DNA of 64,000 nt from CAVYXZ01 sp965223835 (GTDB lineage: Bacteria > Chloroflexota > Anaerolineae > Aggregatilineales > Phototrophicaceae), in assembly GCA_965223835.1 (NCBI GenBank), contig CBDCXQ010000001.1, positions 3,658,001-3,722,000 of the forward strand, read 5' to 3'. Position 1 is the first letter of the stretch. Each line of letters opens with the position of its first letter. The translations under genes and the position numbers were made by a program. This document shows, in pieces, positions 41,276 to 49,799 of the stretch. Below the pieces are notes generated by a model. The model saw nothing but the letters and a program-made list of their open reading frames with translations, was not told the origin of the DNA and searched no databases.

Positions 41276-41551
41276 GTGTGCGGCTTGAGTGATGTGAGGT
41301 ATCAAATTAGCGAACATGCTCACAAAGAAGCCGAACGGCGTGGTATTCCACTCAACATCTTGCAGACAGTTTTGGAAAAACCAGAACAAATCGTGGGGAC
41401 ACACAGTAATCGCCGCGCGTTTCAATCCAGACTTGAAATTGATGATAAAGTTTATCTGGTACGCGCGATTGTCGAAAATAGCGATCCACCGATTGTTGTC
41501 ACAGTTTACCGCACCAGTAAAATTGAGAAGTATTGGAGAGAAAAATCATGA
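41276..41551 (+). CDS. DUF4258-family protein
   Basis: A 91-residue protein with the DUF4258 pattern (ISEHAHKEAERRGI, then a GTHSNRRAFQSRLEI strand region and VVTVYRTSKIEKYW at the end), resembling RelE/BrnT-like toxin folds. It overlaps the next gene as ATGA (41548-41551), a common arrangement of DUF4258/DUF2283 pairs that are annotated as toxin-antitoxin-like. Activity has not been established from sequence. Start is GTG 41276; a TTG three codons in is possible. Confidence 0.75.
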   Translation: MCGLSDVRYQISEHAHKEAERRGIPLNILQTVLEKPEQIVGTHSNRRAFQSRLEIDDKVYLVRAIVENSDPPIVVTVYRTSKIEKYWREKS

Positions 41552-41757
41552 AAGTAACGTATGATACCAGCCTGGATATTGTGCGAATCCTGTTCAATGA
41601 TGCGATGATTGTTGAAAGTGATGAAGACAAACCGGGCGTTATTCTTGACTACGCCGAAGACGGCAGTATTGTCGGTATCGAGATTCTGGATGCCTCGCAA
41701 AAAATGAGTAATCCGGGAGGCGTGGAGTATGCAATTATTGGCCTAAAAATGGCGTAA
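41548..41757 (+). CDS. DUF2283-family protein
   Basis: A 69-residue protein of the DUF2283 family: MKVTYDTSLDIVRILF, then EDKPGVILDYAEDGSIVGIEILDAS. It begins within the stop codon of the DUF4258 gene (ATGA) and would be the putative antitoxin or partner. AAGTATTGGAGAG precedes the start as ribosome site. The last 15 residues (NPGGVEYAIIGLKMA) are less typical. Confidence 0.8.
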   Translation: MKVTYDTSLDIVRILFNDAMIVESDEDKPGVILDYAEDGSIVGIEILDASQKMSNPGGVEYAIIGLKMA

Positions 41758-41836
41758 CGGTAAGGTATCTCCATCAACAAAAGTACTGTAGTGCTAGGTG
41801 TAAGTAAATCTCCTACCTGGATAAATAGTAGTCACA

Positions 41837-42904
41837 ATGTCACTGATTAGAGTTCTCCGCTATCCACTTTTCGTTTTTTTCATTGTCTGCACACTATTGA
41901 TTCCGTCGACAATTGTTTTGGGTCGGGCCTTACCCGATAGCCATGTGATTGCGTTTTCAACCCCACACCCCTATCAAAGCCAATGGCAGGTTGCATTGCT
42001 CGATTTTCGTACCCGCATTATCCGCATTGTCGATCAATATCCCTGGCGGATACCATTGTCGCTGACCTGGTCGCCGGATGGCTCCCGCCTGGCCTATGCA
42101 ACGCTTCGGGAACCCAGTGATATTTTTGTGCATGATGTGCAAGCGGGACAAACGATCAATGTCACACAAACCCTCGGCGACGACCGCTACCCAACCTGGT
42201 CACCGGATAGTGATAGGCTGCTATTTTATAGTAACCAACATACGCAGAATCAGGGCTTCGACATATTTAGTGTCGGGGCTGATGGTTCAAACCTGCAACA
42301 ATTGACGGTCAACGAAGCGTTAATGCCCGCCTACTCCCCCGATGGCTCACAGGTGGTTTTTACGTCAACCACCCGGCGCGATCTGTATCTGATGAATAGC
42401 AATGGAACCGACCCCCGACCACTGACCGAAAGTTTACGCAATGATCAGAGCGCGGTGTGGTCGCCCGATGGTTCCAGGATAGCCTTTGTGGGATTAATGT
42501 ATGGCCTGGGACAAACCGGCCAATTCATCTTTATGCTCGATGACATTTGTTTACAAACCACGAGAGACCCTTGTGATCCAGAGATTGCCTATCCTGATTT
42601 CCGGTTTCAAGGAATGCCCCAATGGTCGCCCGATGGTCGTTATCTAGCATTTGTCGCCCAAACTCGCCGCGATGCGTTGGATATGCTCTATATCGTTGAT
42701 CTGCATGGTGACAACATCCCGTACAAAGCAGTTGAAAATATCCACTTTAACTATGGAGAACGCTGGTCAATGTGGTCGCCCGACAGTCGGCTAATCGCAT
42801 TTTCACGCCGCGATGAACCCGGCCTCCATGTACTGGAGGTAGCGACCAATGTTACCCGGCAAGTCGCACCTATCGAAGCGGCATATCCAGCCTGGCAACC
42901 TTAA
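41837..42904 (+). CDS. TolB-like beta-propeller, exported
   Basis: A 355-residue protein with a signal peptide (LRYPLFVFFIVCTLLIPSTIVLG) and a TolB/WD40-like beta-propeller built from repeats of the type WSPDGSRLAYA, WSPDSDRLLFYS, YSPDGSQVVFTS, WSPDGSRIAFVG, WSPDGRYLAFVA and WSPDSRLIAFSR. At least six blades are visible. Propellers of this kind bind ligands or peptides at the outer surface or assist envelope integrity; the target is unknown. It is followed by the M28 peptidase lipoprotein 81 bases later in the same orientation. Start: first ATG, no clear ribosome site. Confidence 0.87.
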   Translation: MSLIRVLRYPLFVFFIVCTLLIPSTIVLGRALPDSHVIAFSTPHPYQSQWQVALLDFRTRIIRIVDQYPWRIPLSLTWSPDGSRLAYATLREPSDIFVHDVQAGQTINVTQTLGDDRYPTWSPDSDRLLFYSNQHTQNQGFDIFSVGADGSNLQQLTVNEALMPAYSPDGSQVVFTSTTRRDLYLMNSNGTDPRPLTESLRNDQSAVWSPDGSRIAFVGLMYGLGQTGQFIFMLDDICLQTTRDPCDPEIAYPDFRFQGMPQWSPDGRYLAFVAQTRRDALDMLYIVDLHGDNIPYKAVENIHFNYGERWSMWSPDSRLIAFSRRDEPGLHVLEVATNVTRQVAPIEAAYPAWQP

Positions 42905-42985
42905 TTCGGCGTTCACTCTACGATTGCCACACCGCCAACAACTCTCAATGGAAAGTGGCATGCAGCGTGTGGTACTATTCGCCGC

Positions 42986-44353
42986 ATGAGACATCGTCGA
43001 TTCTTCCTTTTCATTCTCTGGCTGGCGCTGCTATCTCTGGCGTGTAATCTAACCGGCACCCAGGCTCCACCCACGTTAGCGCCGCGTGCGACATCCACTC
43101 CACCGCCGACTATTGGCTACGCAACGTTGAGTCCCAACCAATTGCCTCAGGGTGCAGCAACCGCGGTTGCGAACGCAGCCTCCAGCTTAATTAACCTCGC
43201 CAATGAGATCGATACCGACCGGCTCATGCTGCACATTGACTCATTGCAAAACTTCGGCACGCGTCATGTCAACTCCGCATACAACCGCAACGACTGGGGG
43301 ATTGGCGCAGCAGCACAATACATCAAGAATGAATTTGAGAAAATCCGTGCCCAATCGCCGGGTTTGGCAGTCTTCGAACAGAATTTCGAGGTCGAGTGGG
43401 GTGGCGTTTCGTCGCAACCGGTCAATGTTGTCGCATTTATTAATGGCACTGAACCGGGCGCGGGGACGATAGTGATCGGCGCTCATTATGATAGCATCGC
43501 CCAGGACCCCGAAGATAGTGAAGCGTTGGCTCCCGGAGCGAATGATAACGGTTCCGGTGTGGCCGCCTTGCTGGAACTGGCACGGGTGTTAAGCCTTCGC
43601 CCCCACCGCTCATCCATAATGTTTGTGGCATTTTCGGCAGAAGAGGTTAATCGGCGCGGCAGCCAGGCGTTCGTGCAGTCCTATTTGCTGGAACGCGATA
43701 TTGACATCAATGTCATGCTGAACCTTGACATTATCGGCAGTCCAATGGACGCGAATGGAGCGATGGATGCCGGCACGGTGCGGGTATTTTCGACTGGACC
43801 CAATGAATCGAAATCCCGGCAGGCGGCCCGCATGATCGAACTGATGGTACTCAATCATGTACCCTATATGGAACTGGCCCTACAAGACGCTGAAGATCGC
43901 GAAGGTCGCTATGGGGATCACATGTCCTTTAGCGAGGCTGGCTACCCGGCAATCCGCTTCATTGAAAGCCGGGAAGATCAGTCACGGCAACATAATGAAC
44001 GCGATACGATTGATGGTATCCAGGGCGCTTACCTCACCCAGGTCACACGCATGGTCTTAACTGTGGTGACATCGCTGGTAGATGGGCTACGACCACCACG
44101 TAACATTGCACTGCGGGATGCAGGCAATGGTGCCCGCACGCTCGTATGGGAACCAATTGCCGGTGCAGCAAGCTATATCGTGGCAGTACGCCGCCCCGGT
44201 GCATTACGCTATGAGCAATTCGAGGTAAGCGGAGAGGATACAAGCGTGACCTGGGACGGCTTCGTGCCCGAACGGTTTGTTGGGCTGGCGATTGCCGCAA
44301 AAGATAGCGAAGGGTTGATGGGGCCGCTCTCTGCAGAATTTGCGATTCGTTAA
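42986..44353 (+). CDS. M28-family zinc aminopeptidase, lipoprotein
   Basis: A 455-residue extracellular peptidase. The signal peptide ends in the lipobox LSLAC (Cys near residue 21) followed by a Pro/Thr-rich linker. The M28 catalytic domain shows the zinc ligands in GAHYDS (His near 166), GANDNGSG (Asp), the Glu pair in FSAEEVN, the Asp in LDIIG and the His in GDHMSF. The C-terminal 90 residues form a fibronectin-III-like domain (LVWEPIAGAASYIVAVRRPG). It cleaves N-terminal residues of peptides outside the cell. It converges with the sulfotransferase gene within six bases. Confidence 0.92.
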   Translation: MRHRRFFLFILWLALLSLACNLTGTQAPPTLAPRATSTPPPTIGYATLSPNQLPQGAATAVANAASSLINLANEIDTDRLMLHIDSLQNFGTRHVNSAYNRNDWGIGAAAQYIKNEFEKIRAQSPGLAVFEQNFEVEWGGVSSQPVNVVAFINGTEPGAGTIVIGAHYDSIAQDPEDSEALAPGANDNGSGVAALLELARVLSLRPHRSSIMFVAFSAEEVNRRGSQAFVQSYLLERDIDINVMLNLDIIGSPMDANGAMDAGTVRVFSTGPNESKSRQAARMIELMVLNHVPYMELALQDAEDREGRYGDHMSFSEAGYPAIRFIESREDQSRQHNERDTIDGIQGAYLTQVTRMVLTVVTSLVDGLRPPRNIALRDAGNGARTLVWEPIAGAASYIVAVRRPGALRYEQFEVSGEDTSVTWDGFVPERFVGLAIAAKDSEGLMGPLSAEFAIR

Positions 44354-44358
44354 TGGCA

Positions 44359-45279
44359 TCAGTCCCGACACCAGTGCGTCAAGTCACGCTCTAAAAGCAC
44401 GCTGAGTTGTTCTACATCTGGCAAAAATTCGATCTGTAATTGTCGTTTGGTCTCTGAGTTCATTGCTGGGCGTTTAGCACTTTGCCACAGGATGGTCTGT
44501 TCAAGCTTGCCAATTTGATGGCGGACGGTTGCCGGAATTGTCTGGCGCACTTTCTGGCGAAACGGCAAGATCCAGGCAGGTGGTCGGCGAATAAAGCGGT
44601 TAACCTGCCGAAAGCGGACAAGCTGATTGGCGTTGACCATTTCAAATGTTGGCTGGTAAGTCGTATCTACCTGCAAAAAAGCTAGCGTGTCTCGATAAAC
44701 CTGGGCAACAGCCGCTTTCAAGTCATCATAGATAATGACATGAACGGCTTCCCGTCCAAAGACCTCAAAATAACGGTTAACCTGCGGGGCAAAACGGGCA
44801 ATGGCACGATATTGCTGTTTAGATGCGATGGTGCGTTCAATTAACTGCCTGCCCTGCTTGCGCTCATTCTCGGCTGCAAGAGCGGCCTCAAGGGTCGGCA
44901 TTGTCTCGTTGCCAGACCGAAGCGCCTGATAATAATAGGCGTCTATAACCTCAATGGGCGAACGCAGCATGATGATGATATATGCATCCGAGTTAAAGGT
45001 ATGTATAGCCTGTGCCGCCGTTTCAGTATAGAGATAAAATGCAGAGGCTTCACCTACACGCTTGTAACCATCTGCAGCAGCGAAAAGTGAAAAATAGTTT
45101 TGGGCTTCGGTATAGGGTTTCATTCGGGGATTCGCCATTTGCGGTGCAAAAAAATGAGGCTCTTTAACCGTTTCCGGCATGAAGATATCCGGGTGACTTC
45201 GCAGATACTCATACATAGCCGTCGTGCCGCATTTGGGCGCACCAACAATGAAAAAGTTCGGTTTCCGGGGCATTTTCAC
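44359..45279 (-). CDS. Sulfotransferase family protein
   Basis: A 306-residue PAPS-dependent sulfotransferase. The 5'-phosphosulfate-binding loop is GAPKCGTTAMYEYL (about 13-26), and the 3'-phosphate region is the LRSPIEVIDAYYYQALRSG segment near 110. It sulfates a cell-surface glycan or lipid. The flippase gene lies upstream on the same strand with only 27 bases between, so the two probably form an operon for an exported, sulfated polysaccharide. Start at 45279 (or the in-frame ATG two codons later). Confidence 0.88.
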   Translation of the reverse strand: MKMPRKPNFFIVGAPKCGTTAMYEYLRSHPDIFMPETVKEPHFFAPQMANPRMKPYTEAQNYFSLFAAADGYKRVGEASAFYLYTETAAQAIHTFNSDAYIIIMLRSPIEVIDAYYYQALRSGNETMPTLEAALAAENERKQGRQLIERTIASKQQYRAIARFAPQVNRYFEVFGREAVHVIIYDDLKAAVAQVYRDTLAFLQVDTTYQPTFEMVNANQLVRFRQVNRFIRRPPAWILPFRQKVRQTIPATVRHQIGKLEQTILWQSAKRPAMNSETKRQLQIEFLPDVEQLSVLLERDLTHWCRD

Positions 45280-45306
45280 AACTTCACCTATTGCTGTTTA
45301 TTACAG

Positions 45307-46758
45307 TCAAGGTCGGCTTAATCGGGACAACCGCCCCAATGCGGTGCTCATAATGCCCAATTTGCGCCATGCATACCATACAAAAATTGCATTCACGATA
45401 ATCTTATGCGCTGTGGTTGCCAGTGCCGCCCCCATAATCCCCAGCGGCGGAATGAGCACGATCAGAAGCATTACATAGGCAACCACGCTTATACCTTGCC
45501 CGATCAGTGTGAAACGCTCATGGCCTGTCATCGTCAACAATTGAGCAACCGCCCCTGTGCTCATGTTAACGAATTGACCGATGACCAGTACAATCAAAGC
45601 TGGATAGGCAGTCTGATAAGCAGGTCCATACAAGCGAAGGATCGGCAGTCCCAACACAATCAAACCCGCTACAATCGGCAATGAAGCCAGCATGATGGCC
45701 CGGGCACTGCGGATAACCAGCTTTTCGAGCTTGACATAATCACCTTGCGCATGAAGCGTAGCGAAGGTCGGTGACAAACTGGCCGCGGCGGATGTGAGGA
45801 CCAATGAGACCAGCCCCGCCAATGTGAACGCTACATTATAAAAAGCAACCGACCCAACATCTTGTAATAAACCGACCAGAATATAGTCCGCACGTGAGTG
45901 AACGATCAGCAGAAGGTTTAAGCCAAACAGGGGAGTCGCCTGACGCAGCCACTTGCGGCCTTCAATAATTGGCAAAGCCAATTTACTACGTTGCGGAAAT
46001 GACCGTTGGACCTGCCATAGTGCATAGACAGCGACGAAAAAAACGACCGCAACGTGAATGGACATCACCTGGATTGCATTAATATTGCGGCCCAGGATCA
46101 AGTACGTACCCCCAACCAGGCCAATAAACAATAACGGTTGAATAACAAATTCGGGTATCTGACCGCGGACGACCCGTTGTAAACCTTGCATTGTATTGAG
46201 GCTTAGTTTGATCAACACGGTGAACGGTAAGGCGAGCAAGGCAATCATGATGGTCTGCTGGGCCAATGTATCGACGGTGTAAAATACTTGAAATTGGTGT
46301 GGGACCAGAAATGGCAACGGGATCAAATGCGTTGAACGTTGATATTGGATAAGAAAGACACCAGCGATAATGAATAACGCCATTCCCAGGCTGGTCTGCC
46401 ATGTCCAGCGCCAGAGACCATTCAACCGGCCCCAGTTTTCCTGCACTCGAAAATAGGCGACCTCACGTTGCAGTAAACGATCAAAGCCCAGTGGCGCTAG
46501 CAACGTGAGCATCAGAAGCCAGGAAAGGGCGAAACTAAAGGCACCATAGTGCTGTACAGTTAACACGCGTGCCAGCAGGATACTGGTCAAGAACTTAAAG
46601 CCCATCGAAAAAATGCGCAAACTAAACGAACCGCCGGTAGAGCGTATCAGGCGGTTGCGCAGGCTTTCATCCGGCGAGGTAGTCAATAGGGCTGCAAGTA
46701 GCTTTTGTGGAAGCGACGACATTGGAGTGCCAAAATCTAAACTGAGCACGCGTAGCAT
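45307..46758 (-). CDS. Polysaccharide flippase (Wzx/MATE-like)
   Basis: A 483-residue polytopic membrane protein of the MVF/PST superfamily. About twelve hydrophobic helices are visible, with the early signature LARVLTVQHYGAFSFALSW and the middle SRADYILVGLLQDVGSVAFYNVAF typical of Wzx-like flippases that translocate lipid-linked oligosaccharides. The first start at 46758 has GGAG very close; the in-frame ATG at 46722 gives a shorter N-terminus. It lies directly upstream of the sulfotransferase gene in the same orientation. Confidence 0.88.
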   Translation of the reverse strand: MLRVLSLDFGTPMSSLPQKLLAALLTTSPDESLRNRLIRSTGGSFSLRIFSMGFKFLTSILLARVLTVQHYGAFSFALSWLLMLTLLAPLGFDRLLQREVAYFRVQENWGRLNGLWRWTWQTSLGMALFIIAGVFLIQYQRSTHLIPLPFLVPHQFQVFYTVDTLAQQTIMIALLALPFTVLIKLSLNTMQGLQRVVRGQIPEFVIQPLLFIGLVGGTYLILGRNINAIQVMSIHVAVVFFVAVYALWQVQRSFPQRSKLALPIIEGRKWLRQATPLFGLNLLLIVHSRADYILVGLLQDVGSVAFYNVAFTLAGLVSLVLTSAAASLSPTFATLHAQGDYVKLEKLVIRSARAIMLASLPIVAGLIVLGLPILRLYGPAYQTAYPALIVLVIGQFVNMSTGAVAQLLTMTGHERFTLIGQGISVVAYVMLLIVLIPPLGIMGAALATTAHKIIVNAIFVWYAWRKLGIMSTALGRLSRLSRP

Positions 46759-46864
46759 ACTCCACTACCCGGCCAAATTCAATAAGTACTGAATCTGGCA
46801 AGCGTAAAGATGCGCTGATGTGCAGTATAATGGTCGGGTTGGAAGCAAAAACTTGTGAGCGGTT

Positions 46865-47179
46865 ATGACCCCAGAAACCCAACCTATTCCTGGCAAAGAA
46901 GCCCGAGCATTGCTGGAAGAAGCGATCCGGGAACGTCTCGGCGATGACTGGGATGCGGAGGATAGTGGTTGGGCTGTCGTTGCCAGCCACGATTTCATGG
47001 CGCGATTGAACAAAGGCCGCATCAATGTTGATTTTTATGTTGACTTGCTCGGCACAGTGACAGTGGAGGAAAAACCGGTCAGCCCCGGCCAAGATACGGG
47101 ACGCCTGTTTGCCTGGATGTTCATGCTGGCGATATTGGGTATCGTATTCCTGGTGGCGAAAATCGTCGGGCTGCTATGA
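46865..47179 (+). CDS. Hypothetical protein with C-terminal membrane helix
   Basis: A 104-residue protein. The N-terminal 70 residues look soluble (KEARALLEEAIRERLGDDWDAEDSGWAVV, then GRINVDFYVDLLGTVTVEE), and residues 80-104 form one hydrophobic helix (LFAWMFMLAILGIVFLVAKIVGLL). The stop overlaps the next start as ATGA (47176-47179), so it is co-translated with the GT39-like enzyme. A TATAAT at 46825-46830 could be its promoter. Possibly a small regulator or accessory of the glycosyltransferase. Confidence 0.7.
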   Translation: MTPETQPIPGKEARALLEEAIRERLGDDWDAEDSGWAVVASHDFMARLNKGRINVDFYVDLLGTVTVEEKPVSPGQDTGRLFAWMFMLAILGIVFLVAKIVGLL

Positions 47180-48738
47180 CTCGACGTGATTGGTTCCTGT
47201 TCGCAGGTTTGATGATTGCCGTCACCATGATCGCATTGCCCATTCTGACCTATCCTCCCGGTCGCGATCAGGGCGAATTTGCGACCATCGCACGAGGCTT
47301 GCTCGAGGGTCGAACACCTTACACGGATTTATGGAACCCTAAGCCGCCAGCGATATTTTACGTGTATGCGCTGGCAATCCAGCTATTTGGACCAACGACA
47401 ACCGCGCTGCGCACACTGGATTTATTCGCGGTCCCGGTCATCTGTGCCGCTTTATACTGGCTGGGGACACGCATCGGCAATCGGCGCGTCGGCCTGTTCA
47501 CGGCGGCGATCTTCCCGGCATTTTACTTCACTGAATCTTTTTGGACACTCACCCAGAATGACGGACTGGTGCTGCTGCCCATGACGTTGGCAGTCGCGGT
47601 TGCCGTCAAGGCGGCGGACAATGGTTGGTTATGGGCCTTCGGTGCCGGTGCATTGACCGCCTTTGTCGCCTGGTTCAAATATCCGTTCATGTTGTTTGGG
47701 TTGGTCGTGATCGGAGCATATTTCCTAATACCTGCTCCTGTTGGAACCTCCCTTCCATCTAGAAGCAAATCGAAAGTTAAGCACCTACTGGCTTTCGTTG
47801 CTGGCGGTGCGCTCATCATCATTGGCGGCATCTTGTATCTGGCAGCCACTGGTGCGTTGGACGAGTTACTGCTCAGCGCCCAGGTGACATCCCAATATAC
47901 GGCGTTGACTTTCAATCCAACTGATTTTGTTAATCTCATGCGCACGGCACTTGGCTTTCGCTGGCAACAGTGGGGGCTATTGTGGCTTCTGGTTGCAGTT
48001 TGGTTCGCGATTGGTCGGTTTGGTCAACAGCGCAAGCACGGTTGGTGGCTTGTTATGTTGTGGGCGTTCATAGGGTTGGTCATCATGCTAGTACAGGCCA
48101 AAGGCTACGATTATCACTGGCTGCCTATGCTGCCCGCGCTGGCACTGCTGGCAGCAGATACGCTTGACCGCCTACTCAGGCTGGCGGCGCATTATTGGAA
48201 CCTGACCAGTCAAAGTCAGATCGCCAGCAGCCGATTGGTCCTGCTGCTGTTTCTGCTAATCCAGTGGCAAGGCATCTGGCCGCGATCATGGCACTACCTC
48301 ACGGGTGCCGAAGATCAACTCGCCTACTTTGGTCGCTTTCAAGCTGGCGAGTTCGTTGCTGACGAATCGCTGGAAGTGAGCAATTACCTGCGTGAGCGCG
48401 TCGCAACAGGCGATTCATTGTACATCTGGGGGTTCCGGCCTGAAGTGTATTATATGAGTCAATTGAACCCGGCGACCCGTTTCATCTTCCATTTTCCGCT
48501 GGTCGGGGAATGGTATCCACCTGAATGGCGACAAGAAAATGTCGATGTGTTGTGGGCCGCGCTACCGCCGTATGTTCTGGTACTGCAAGTTGATTACATG
48601 CCGTTTGTCACCGGACGAGATGCCGATTCCAATACGCTGCTGCAAGAGTATAATGAACTGAACAACTGGTTAATCTTTAACTATGAGCGCGAGGCGCAGA
48701 TAGGCAATTTCTTCTTATGGCGGCGCAAGACCAACTAA
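47176..48738 (+). CDS. GT39/ArnT-like membrane glycosyltransferase
   Basis: A 520-residue integral membrane protein. After the first helix the loop holds GRDQGEFATIARGLLEGRTPYTDLWNPKPP, the ArnT/PMT pattern with an acidic catalytic site and the typical later aromatic loop. About ten further helices follow. The C-terminal part (from residue 385) is soluble (YIWGFRPEVYYMSQL). It transfers a sugar from a lipid carrier outside the membrane. It overlaps a small membrane-protein gene upstream and, by 22 bases, the GNAT gene downstream. The acceptor is unknown. Confidence 0.86.
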   Translation: MTRRDWFLFAGLMIAVTMIALPILTYPPGRDQGEFATIARGLLEGRTPYTDLWNPKPPAIFYVYALAIQLFGPTTTALRTLDLFAVPVICAALYWLGTRIGNRRVGLFTAAIFPAFYFTESFWTLTQNDGLVLLPMTLAVAVAVKAADNGWLWAFGAGALTAFVAWFKYPFMLFGLVVIGAYFLIPAPVGTSLPSRSKSKVKHLLAFVAGGALIIIGGILYLAATGALDELLLSAQVTSQYTALTFNPTDFVNLMRTALGFRWQQWGLLWLLVAVWFAIGRFGQQRKHGWWLVMLWAFIGLVIMLVQAKGYDYHWLPMLPALALLAADTLDRLLRLAAHYWNLTSQSQIASSRLVLLLFLLIQWQGIWPRSWHYLTGAEDQLAYFGRFQAGEFVADESLEVSNYLRERVATGDSLYIWGFRPEVYYMSQLNPATRFIFHFPLVGEWYPPEWRQENVDVLWAALPPYVLVLQVDYMPFVTGRDADSNTLLQEYNELNNWLIFNYEREAQIGNFFLWRRKTN

Positions 48739-49154
48739 AATCCACCATCATTCTGCGGCAGGCGACCAAAGCCGACATTGATACGCTTATCACATTTATT
48801 GAACCTTTTGTGGAATCTGGCGAATTATTGCCGCGCACCTATGATGAAATTGAAGAATGGTTGCCAACATTTTTTGTCGCCGAATCCGACGGTGAGATTG
48901 TAGGGTGTGCCGCCCTGGAGATTTATTCGAAGAAATTGGCCGAGGTACGCAGCCTGGCGGTATCGCCCACCGTGCGCGGGATGGGCGTGGGCAAAATGCT
49001 GGTCAACGCCTGTGTCGAGGTCGCGCGGGAGCGCGAGATTCTGGAAGTGATGGCGATCACGGCGAACGAGGACTTCTTCAAGGCTGTCGGCTTCGACTTC
49101 ACACTGGCAAAATTGAAAAAGGCCCTGTTTATTCAGACACGAGAATCATATTGA
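48717..49154 (+). CDS. GNAT-family N-acetyltransferase
   Basis: A 145-residue GNAT protein similar in layout to the ArgA-type N-acetyltransferases: TLITFIEPFVESGELLPR at the start, VAESDGEIVGCAALEIY, then SLAVSPTVRGMGVGKMLVNACVEVAR, where the R/Q-x-x-G-x-G/A acetyl-CoA loop is RGMGVG. It overlaps the end of the GT39-like gene by 22 bases and its stop (TGA) overlaps a TTG start of the next gene. An N-acetylglutamate synthase role is possible but no arginine genes are nearby. Confidence 0.85.
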   Translation: MAAQDQLKSTIILRQATKADIDTLITFIEPFVESGELLPRTYDEIEEWLPTFFVAESDGEIVGCAALEIYSKKLAEVRSLAVSPTVRGMGVGKMLVNACVEVAREREILEVMAITANEDFFKAVGFDFTLAKLKKALFIQTRESY

Positions 49155-49678
49155 TCTGGCTTCTAATTGGATTGGTACTACTCGGAGGATGCGATTCGGG
49201 TTTGACCACACCTGACCCACCACCCAATCTCACCTACCGCAGCGGCTTAATCACGTTGCAGTTTCCGTCCAGTGATGCCTATGTCTTCGATTTTTCGTCT
49301 CCCGCTTTCGTGCTGGACTCGCCCGATAGCGTTGACTTGACCATCGATGATCGCTTTTTGCAGCGCATCAGCGCACCCTATGGCATCGTTCGCATTGACC
49401 CACTTCCCGATTGCACACTTGGTTCTGCTCCCGGTGAAAATGTAGTAGAAGATACGCTGGCACGGCTGCGTGAGATGCCGCTCACCGCACCGGCTGATGG
49501 CTATGTGACGTGGATCGGTGATGTGCGGATGGATATGGGCTGCACACCCTTTTTCGTTCGCACCGCTGAAGATAATTATGTTCTGCTCCTACCCGTCGGT
49601 CATGATGTTGGGGCGCTAGATCGCTTCTGGTTTGTCTGGGTGTACGCTGAGGATGGCAGACGCGAATTCATTCAGTAG
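49151..49678 (+). CDS. Lipoprotein of unknown function, TTG start
   Basis: A 175-residue lipoprotein. The TTG at 49151 overlaps the GNAT stop codon (TTGA) and gives a short signal sequence IWLLIGLVLLGGC with the lipobox LGGC at Cys14. No ATG is available before the lipobox. The mature part has two Cys (CTLG and GCTPF contexts) that may form a disulfide, with beta-rich composition. The open frame extends further upstream only as a shadow of the GNAT gene. Function unknown. Confidence 0.7.
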   Translation: MIWLLIGLVLLGGCDSGLTTPDPPPNLTYRSGLITLQFPSSDAYVFDFSSPAFVLDSPDSVDLTIDDRFLQRISAPYGIVRIDPLPDCTLGSAPGENVVEDTLARLREMPLTAPADGYVTWIGDVRMDMGCTPFFVRTAEDNYVLLLPVGHDVGALDRFWFVWVYAEDGRREFIQ

Positions 49679-49703
49679 CAATTCAGCAGTCGACTTCAGC
49701 CAA

Positions 49704-49796
49704 AAAAGATTCAACTTGATGCGCATAGCTAATGAAAACATGAGACATGATTTTCTCTTTTCCTTTGCGTCTTCGCGCCTTAGCGTTGAATCTTTT
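49704..49796. repeat. Inverted repeat with CGCGCCTTAGCG-type core
   Basis: AAAAGATTCAAC (49704-49715) and GTTGAATCTTTT (49785-49796) are perfect 12-bp inverted repeats about 70 bases apart. The stretch between ends with TTTGCGTCTTCGCGCCTTAG, a type of sequence I associate with dispersed intergenic repeats in several bacterial phyla. It lies between two convergent genes and could also act as a long-loop terminator. Confidence 0.45.
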
Positions 49797-49799
49797 CTT

